Positions 60,254 to 64,000 of a stretch of DNA of 64,000 bases are shown here, in pieces. Each line of letters opens with the position of its first letter. Within the stretch, counting starts at the first letter, position 1. Origin of the DNA: Nocardioides sp. J54 (GTDB lineage: Bacteria; Actinomycetota; Actinomycetes; Propionibacteriales; Nocardioidaceae); assembly GCF_000519005.1 (NCBI RefSeq), contig NZ_JAER01000010.1, positions 62,001 to 126,000 of the forward strand, given 5' to 3'. The notes beneath the pieces are model-generated. The model did no database searches, was not told the DNA's origin, and was given only the letters and a program-made list of their open reading frames with translations. The translations under genes and the position numbers were made by a program.

Positions 60254-60284
60254 GGAGGGGGCGTCGCGGAGCGGCGCCCCCTCC
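60254..60284 (+). terminator. Terminator after the amine oxidase gene
   Basis: A 14-bp stem (60254-60267 with 60271-60284, one G-T pair) closes a GGA loop, 15 bp after the stop codon. Confidence 0.7.
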
Positions 60285-60330
60285 TGGCACCGCGGCCGGC
60301 AGCAGCCGGCCGCCGAGGACCTGCCTCGAC

Positions 60331-60376
60331 CCACCAGCCTGATCCACCAGCCTGATCCACCAGCCTGATCCACCGG
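60331..60376 (+). repeat. 13-bp tandem repeat upstream of the DUF305 gene
   Basis: CCACCAGCCTGAT occurs three times in a row at 60331, 60344 and 60357, followed by CCACCGG. The period is not codon-compatible, and the array lies in the leader or promoter of the next gene. Confidence 0.7.
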
Positions 60377-60404
60377 CACGTCCCCGTACGGAAGGGAGAG
60401 CCTC

Positions 60405-61094
60405 ATGGCTCGTCCGCGCACCTCGTCTTTCCTCCCCGCCCTGCTCCTCTCCGCGCTGGCCCTCGCCGCGTGCGGTGAGTCCGAGCCCGACAAGGTGGAG
60501 ATCGGGGGCATGCAGGTGACGGCCGTCGACACGGTGGAGCGCCCCTGGGGGACGGTGAAGGTGTTCCCGAAGATGGAGAAGGCCGAGGAACCCTCGGTCG
60601 AGGACATCACCTTCGCCGCCGACATGATCAGCCACCACGAGCAGGCCATCCGGCTCGGCAGGAACCTGCTCTCCCACGAGGGCCTCGACGACCGCCTCAC
60701 CGCGACCGCCCGCTTCATCGTCGCCGACCAGGGCAACGAGATCGGTGAGATGTCGGCGTGGCTGACGGCGTGGGAGGCGGACCCGGCCGAGCACGCCGGC
60801 GACCACCACTCGATGCCCGGCATGCTCCCCGCGCAGCGGGTGAAGCAGGTCCGGACCCTCCCGCTCGCGGAGAGCCAGGTCGCCTTCCTCGTCGCGATGA
60901 TCGAGCACCACGAGGGCGCGGTGTCCATGTCCCGCGACTACCTCGCCGTGCAGTCCAACGACTACACCCGCAAGACGGCCCAGCACATCATCGGCGAGCA
61001 GGTCACCGAGATCCAGTACATGGAGAACCTGGTGACCGAGCTCTGCGCCGGCGGGAAGGTCGCGGCGTGCCCCGCGGACGCCACCGCGCGCTGA
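60405..61094 (+). CDS. DUF305 lipoprotein, putative copper binder
   Basis: A 229-aa lipoprotein with lipobox LALAAC (Cys about 23). The DUF305 core has two copies of the metal-site motif: DMISHHEQAIRLGRNLL near 73 and AMIEHHEGAVSMSRDYL near 165, with Met/His-rich GDHHSMPGM between. The family includes CopM of Synechocystis, which binds copper, and the neighbouring genes support that role. ATG at 60405 follows AAGGGAGAG. The signal peptidase gene overlaps its end. Confidence 0.85.
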   Translation: MARPRTSSFLPALLLSALALAACGESEPDKVEIGGMQVTAVDTVERPWGTVKVFPKMEKAEEPSVEDITFAADMISHHEQAIRLGRNLLSHEGLDDRLTATARFIVADQGNEIGEMSAWLTAWEADPAEHAGDHHSMPGMLPAQRVKQVRTLPLAESQVAFLVAMIEHHEGAVSMSRDYLAVQSNDYTRKTAQHIIGEQVTEIQYMENLVTELCAGGKVAACPADATAR

Positions 61095-61675
61095 GCCCCG
61101 CCGGTCGCGACCGCTGGGCCCGCCGCTCCCGCCCCTCCCGGCGGGTGCTGGTGGGAGCCACCGCCGGCGTGACCGCACTCCTCGTCGCAGGGGTGTTCCT
61201 GACCGGGGTGCTGGGGACCGCGTCCGTGGTGTCGGCATCCATGGCGCCGTCGTACGACGTCGGGAGCACGTTGCTGACGACCAGCGTCCGCGCTGGCGAG
61301 GTCGAGCGGGGTGACGTCGTCGTCTTCGAGGTGCCCCGTTCCTGGCGCGACGGCGCCGCGGCCTCCGACTTCGACCTCGCCGCCGGCCTCATGGTCAAGC
61401 GGGTCGTCGGCACCGGCGGCGACCGCGTCGTGTGCTGCGCGCCGGGCGGCCTGCTCGTCGTCAACGGCGAGGTGCTCGACGAGGGCTACCTCGCCGCACC
61501 GCCGGACAGCTTCACCAACCCCACCTACGAGGTCGTCGTGCCGCCGGGCCACCTCTGGCTCCTCGGCGACAACCGGCGCCGCTCCTTCGACTCCCGCGCG
61601 ATGCAGGTCCGCTCGCCGGGCGCCGGCTTCGTCCCGGTGGACGCCGTCCGGGCGCGGGTGATCGGCGCCTGGTGA
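61067..61675 (+). CDS. Type I signal peptidase
   Basis: Membrane-bound Ser/Lys protease that removes signal peptides, 202 aa. One N-terminal TM helix (VLVGATAGVTALLVAGVFLTGVLG in pieces) precedes box B SASMAPSYDVGS (nucleophile Ser), box C RGDVVVFEVP, box D MVKRVVGTGGDRV (general-base Lys) and box E WLLGDNRRRSFDSRAM. GTG at 61067 follows AAGG by 8 nt and overlaps the DUF305 gene by 28 bp; GTG at 61145 would cut into the TM helix. It may serve the exported proteins encoded just upstream. Confidence 0.9.
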   Translation: MPRGRHRALSPAGRDRWARRSRPSRRVLVGATAGVTALLVAGVFLTGVLGTASVVSASMAPSYDVGSTLLTTSVRAGEVERGDVVVFEVPRSWRDGAAASDFDLAAGLMVKRVVGTGGDRVVCCAPGGLLVVNGEVLDEGYLAAPPDSFTNPTYEVVVPPGHLWLLGDNRRRSFDSRAMQVRSPGAGFVPVDAVRARVIGAW

Positions 61676-61678
61676 GGC

Positions 61679-61996
61679 TCAGGCCTCGAGCGGGTCGGCC
61701 TCGGCTGCGTCGTCGACCACGGCCACCGCGAGGTTGCGGACCCGCTGGCCGAGCGCGAAGCCGGCCAGGTCGGGGCTGCGCACGAGGTACTCCTGCTGCA
61801 CGAGGTGCTTGAGGAGCCGGTAGGCGGTGGCGCGGGGGAGTCCGAGGTTCTCGGCGATCTCCCGGGCGGAGATGCCGGCGCCGCCGCGGGCGACCTCCTC
61901 GAGGATCAGGAACGCGCTGTCGAGCGCGCCGCCCTCGCGGCCGCGGAACTGGGTCGCCGGCGCCGAGGCGGCGCGGGTCCGGGTCGTGTCGCTCAC
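61679..61996 (-). CDS. IclR-type winged-helix regulator, HTH domain only
   Basis: A 105-aa protein consisting of an IclR N-terminal winged HTH (DSAFLILEEVARGGAGISAREIAENLGLPRATAYRLLKHLVQQEYLV in pieces, about 27-73) plus a short tail ending SPDLAGFALGQRVRNLAVAVVDD. The ~170-residue effector domain of normal IclR proteins is missing, and a stop follows directly. It is either a genuine stand-alone regulator or a truncation. The GTG start overlaps the permease stop by 4 bp, so it probably controls that gene. Confidence 0.8.
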   Translation of the reverse strand: MSDTTRTRAASAPATQFRGREGGALDSAFLILEEVARGGAGISAREIAENLGLPRATAYRLLKHLVQQEYLVRSPDLAGFALGQRVRNLAVAVVDDAAEADPLEA

Positions 61997-63474
61997 TGGC
62001 CCAGCAGGTCCGACGCGATGGTCTCGTCGTGGATGCCCATCCGGGCCAGTGCCGGTCGCCGGTGCGACTGCAGCCAGCGGTGCCAGAGCACGGCGCCGGC
62101 CAGCGCCGCCACGGTCACCGCCGAGGCCAGCCAGGCCCCCTGGCGGAGGTCGTCGACCACCCGCACGGAGGCGACCGTGGCCGTGAGCAGGGCGGCAGCG
62201 ACCGCCACCGCGACCGGCCGCCAGGTGAGCTCGTCCAGCCGGGCGAGGAAGACCGGCACGGCGAGCGCCACGACGACGTACGCGACGGCCAGGACGAGCA
62301 CCGCGGACCCGAGCAACCGACCGGTGAACACGCCGATGCGCTCCCCGGCGAGCGCCGAGCACACCGGCGGCAGCAGGGCGAACGGCGCGATCGCGAGCAG
62401 TGCGGCGTACGGCGAGCGCCAGGTCCGGTGCGTGCGGCCGAGCGCCGAGGGGAGCAGGCCCTCCCGGGCCAGGGAGAGGACGATGCGGGCCAGCGCGTTG
62501 AGCGCGCACAGGGCGAGGGCGAAGTAGCTCAGCGCCAGCAGCGACCCCAGCACCGCCTCGGCGGCGCCGACGTCGACGGCGCTGGGGAACCAGCGCCGCA
62601 CCGGGCCGGTGAGCGGGCCCTCGGTCACCACGATGCCGTGCATCGCGACGTAGGCGAGCGCGAAGAGTCCGGCCGAGATCGCGACCGTCCCGCCCATGGC
62701 CCGCGGGACGCCGAGGAAGGGGCGCCGGGCCTCGGCCGCCAGGCTCGCCGCGACCTCGAGGCCGACGGTGATCGACATGATGAAGGACGCGCCGAGCAGC
62801 ACCCGGAGGGGATCGGCACCGTCGAGGGAGAGCAGGGTGCCGAGGGAGAGCCCGTTGCGGCTCATCGCCACCGCCACCAGGACGAGCAGGGCGAGCACCA
62901 GCAGCACCTCCGCGGCGAGCGCGATCCGGGTCGCGACCCCGATCCCGCGCACGGAGGCGGCCACGCACACCGCCGTCACGACGACCGCGAGCAGCGCCTG
63001 GGCCGGCACGCTCGGCGTACCCGCACCGGCGCTGGCGCTCGCCTCGGCGGTGTGGCGCACGGTCTGGCTGATCCCGAAGGTGACGAGCGTGCCGTAGCCG
63101 AGCAGCAGTGCCGCGGCGACGAGGATGCCTGCGCGCGTGCCGACGGAGCGGGTGACCCAGGTGTACATCGATCCCGACGCGGCCACCCGCTGGCTGAACT
63201 GCGAGAAGGTCGACACCAGCAGGAACGCCATCGTGAAGCCGATGACGGCGCTCAGCCACGCCCCGGGCCCCACGACGCGCAGCATCAGGAACGGGCTGAT
63301 CAGCGCGCTCGCCGTCGGTGCGACGACCGCCACCGAGGTGCCGAGCAGGTCCAGCTGTCCGACGCTGCGCCGCGCCAGCCCGTCGAGGTCGGACGCGGAG
63401 CGCACCCCGGGCACCTCCGGCGGTGCGTCGAGGGCCCGGGCCAGGGCGGGCAGTCGGTGCGTCGGTCCACTCAC
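61993..63474 (-). CDS. APC-superfamily amino-acid permease
   Basis: A 493-aa transporter with about 12 TM helices. It has the APC start (SVGQLDLLGTSVAVVAPTASALI), SQFSQRVAASGSMYTWVTRSVG near 90-112 and SFIMSITVGLEVAASLAAEARRPFLGVPRAM in pieces near 230-262, which is typical of the amino acid/polyamine/organocation family. The substrate is unknown. The GTG start is 7 nt after minus-strand TAACCT. The HTH gene is coupled by a GTGA overlap. Confidence 0.9.
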   Translation of the reverse strand: MSGPTHRLPALARALDAPPEVPGVRSASDLDGLARRSVGQLDLLGTSVAVVAPTASALISPFLMLRVVGPGAWLSAVIGFTMAFLLVSTFSQFSQRVAASGSMYTWVTRSVGTRAGILVAAALLLGYGTLVTFGISQTVRHTAEASASAGAGTPSVPAQALLAVVVTAVCVAASVRGIGVATRIALAAEVLLVLALLVLVAVAMSRNGLSLGTLLSLDGADPLRVLLGASFIMSITVGLEVAASLAAEARRPFLGVPRAMGGTVAISAGLFALAYVAMHGIVVTEGPLTGPVRRWFPSAVDVGAAEAVLGSLLALSYFALALCALNALARIVLSLAREGLLPSALGRTHRTWRSPYAALLAIAPFALLPPVCSALAGERIGVFTGRLLGSAVLVLAVAYVVVALAVPVFLARLDELTWRPVAVAVAAALLTATVASVRVVDDLRQGAWLASAVTVAALAGAVLWHRWLQSHRRPALARMGIHDETIASDLLGQ

Positions 63475-63481
63475 TCCCGCG

Positions 63482-63487
63482 AGGTTA
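63482..63487 (-). promoter_or_regulatory. -10 element of the APC permease gene (leaderless)
   Basis: Minus-strand TAACCT lies seven bases before the GTG at 63474. Confidence 0.5.
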
Positions 63488-63570
63488 GGGACGGTTTGTT
63501 ACCTGGCGGTTTCCCCGGGGCCCGGTGGACACGTGACGGTCGGCACAGCCCCGGTGCGGCCCCGGCCCGT

Positions 63571-63650
63571 GCCGTGACCAGGTGGTTCGCGGCGCTGGGT
63601 GCCCGCGCCGGCTGTAACACGTTGATCGCTGCTCTGGCAGCACCGTGACC
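63571..63650 (+). repeat. Array E, left block: two 40-bp units
   Basis: Units start at 63571 (degenerate, GCCGTGACCAGGTGGTTCGC) and 63611 (GCTGTAACACGTTGATCGC), 40 bp apart. They belong to the same family as array D at 51501. Confidence 0.65.
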
Positions 63651-63686
63651 GCGCCGAACCCCTGCTGGGTGGGGCGGCCACAGTGG

Positions 63687-63766
63687 TGGAGGGGCTGCTG
63701 GAGCCGCGATCAACGTGTTACAGCGGCGGGTGCGCGGCCAGGTCGGCGATCACCGTGTGACAGCGA
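63687..63766 (-). repeat. Array E, right block: two 40-bp units in reverse complement
   Basis: GCGATCAACGTGTTACAGC (63706-63724) is the exact reverse complement of 63611-63629. A second unit, GCGATCACCGTGTGACAGC, lies 40 bp further on (63746). The 17-mer GCGATCAACGTGTTACA also occurs in array D. No gene lies in 63475-63852. Confidence 0.7.
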
Positions 63767-63839
63767 CGACGCCAGCCGCCGTGCGGCCCCGGCCCGTCCC
63801 GAAAGCCCCGCCGAATCGGGAGCCGGCCGTGGAGCGCTC

Positions 63840-63845
63840 TAGACT
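63840..63845 (+). promoter_or_regulatory. -10 element of purS (leaderless)
   Basis: TAGACT lies seven bases before the GTG at 63853. Confidence 0.55.
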
Positions 63846-63852
63846 GCGGGCC

Positions 63853-64000
63853 GTGGCCCGAGTCGTCGTAGCTGTCATGCCGAAGCCCGAGATCCTCGAC
63901 CCCCAGGGGAAGGCCGTCCAGGGCGCACTGCCCCGGCTGGGCTTCACCGGCGTCACCGACGTCCGCCAGGGCAAGAGGTTCGAGCTCGAGATCGAGGGCG
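63853..64000 (+). CDS. purS: Phosphoribosylformylglycinamidine synthase subunit PurS (3' end beyond window)
   Basis: The first 49 codons of PurS, the small (~80 aa) subunit that with PurQ and PurL makes FGAM. The visible part reads ARVVVAVMPKPEILDPQGKA, then VQGALPRLGFTGVTDVRQGK and RFELEIEG, matching the family start. GTG at 63853 is 7 nt after TAGACT with no SD, like purC. The window ends inside the gene; purQ and purL probably follow. Confidence 0.9.
   Translation, partial: MARVVVAVMPKPEILDPQGKAVQGALPRLGFTGVTDVRQGKRFELEIEG

Overview
The window is high-GC chromosomal DNA from an actinobacterium. It most resembles Nocardioides or another Nocardioidaceae. The evidence is the dnaK-grpE-dnaJ-hspR operon with a HAIR operator in front of clpB, a class I lysyl-tRNA synthetase, an MhuD-type haem oxygenase, many GTG starts, many leaderless promoters (TANNNT 6-8 nt before the start codon), and housekeeping genes mixed with steroid and lipid genes. 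No rRNA, tRNA, prophage, insertion sequence or CRISPR array was seen. The identification rests on family recognition by eye; no database search was run.

Layout. 1-4282: heat-shock operon dnaK-grpE-dnaJ-hspR. 4283-4866: intergenic repeats. 4867-7222: a DUF445 membrane protein and an Abi-alpha-like protein. 7236-9380: a GMC (cholesterol-oxidase-like) flavoenzyme, divergent from clpB (9586-12177), which carries a perfect HspR site. 12332-17839: membrane protein, aminotransferase, pyrE, a second repeat-rich gap, a VOC protein, DedA and a TrmH-type methylase. 17868-19180: ECF sigma factor preceded by a membrane protein. 19314-21634: fba and ilvA. 21852-22956: two tiny ORFs, a winged-helix regulator and DUF3151. 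23014-31932: MFS exporter, class I lysS, a large LuxR ATPase, a lipid kinase and a fused carboxyltransferase. 32188-40517: steroid-isomerase-like gene behind a KstR-like site, purA, a REC-PAS-PAS histidine kinase, purD with two GNAT genes, purB and an SRPBCC protein. 40679-47591: six-gene Liv-type ABC operon with an embedded acyl-CoA ligase. 47742-51474: mhuD, a HIT-like protein, purC, an acyl-CoA ligase and an 83-aa repeat protein. 51856-61675: copper and secretion island. 61679-63474: amino-acid permease with a small HTH. 63853-64000: start of purS, cut by the window end.

Copper island. A minus-strand operon (membrane protein, YcnI, CopC-CopD fusion, degenerate YcnI paralogue) lies next to a plus-strand run of exported proteins. 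One pair looks like a copper amine oxidase split into two secreted polypeptides: 57418-58176 supplies the N2/N3-like domains and 58194-60239 the catalytic domain, with the Asp base, cofactor Tyr and three copper His residues recognisable. A DUF305 lipoprotein and a type I signal peptidase follow.

Intergenic DNA. Five gaps contain tandem repeats of constant period (20, 22 or 40 bp). In each gap one block is followed by a second block in reverse complement, so the transcript could fold into a long, regularly phased hairpin. A 151-bp dispersed repeat and two 140-bp elements with inverted ends add to this. These arrays and the split amine oxidase are the most unusual things seen.
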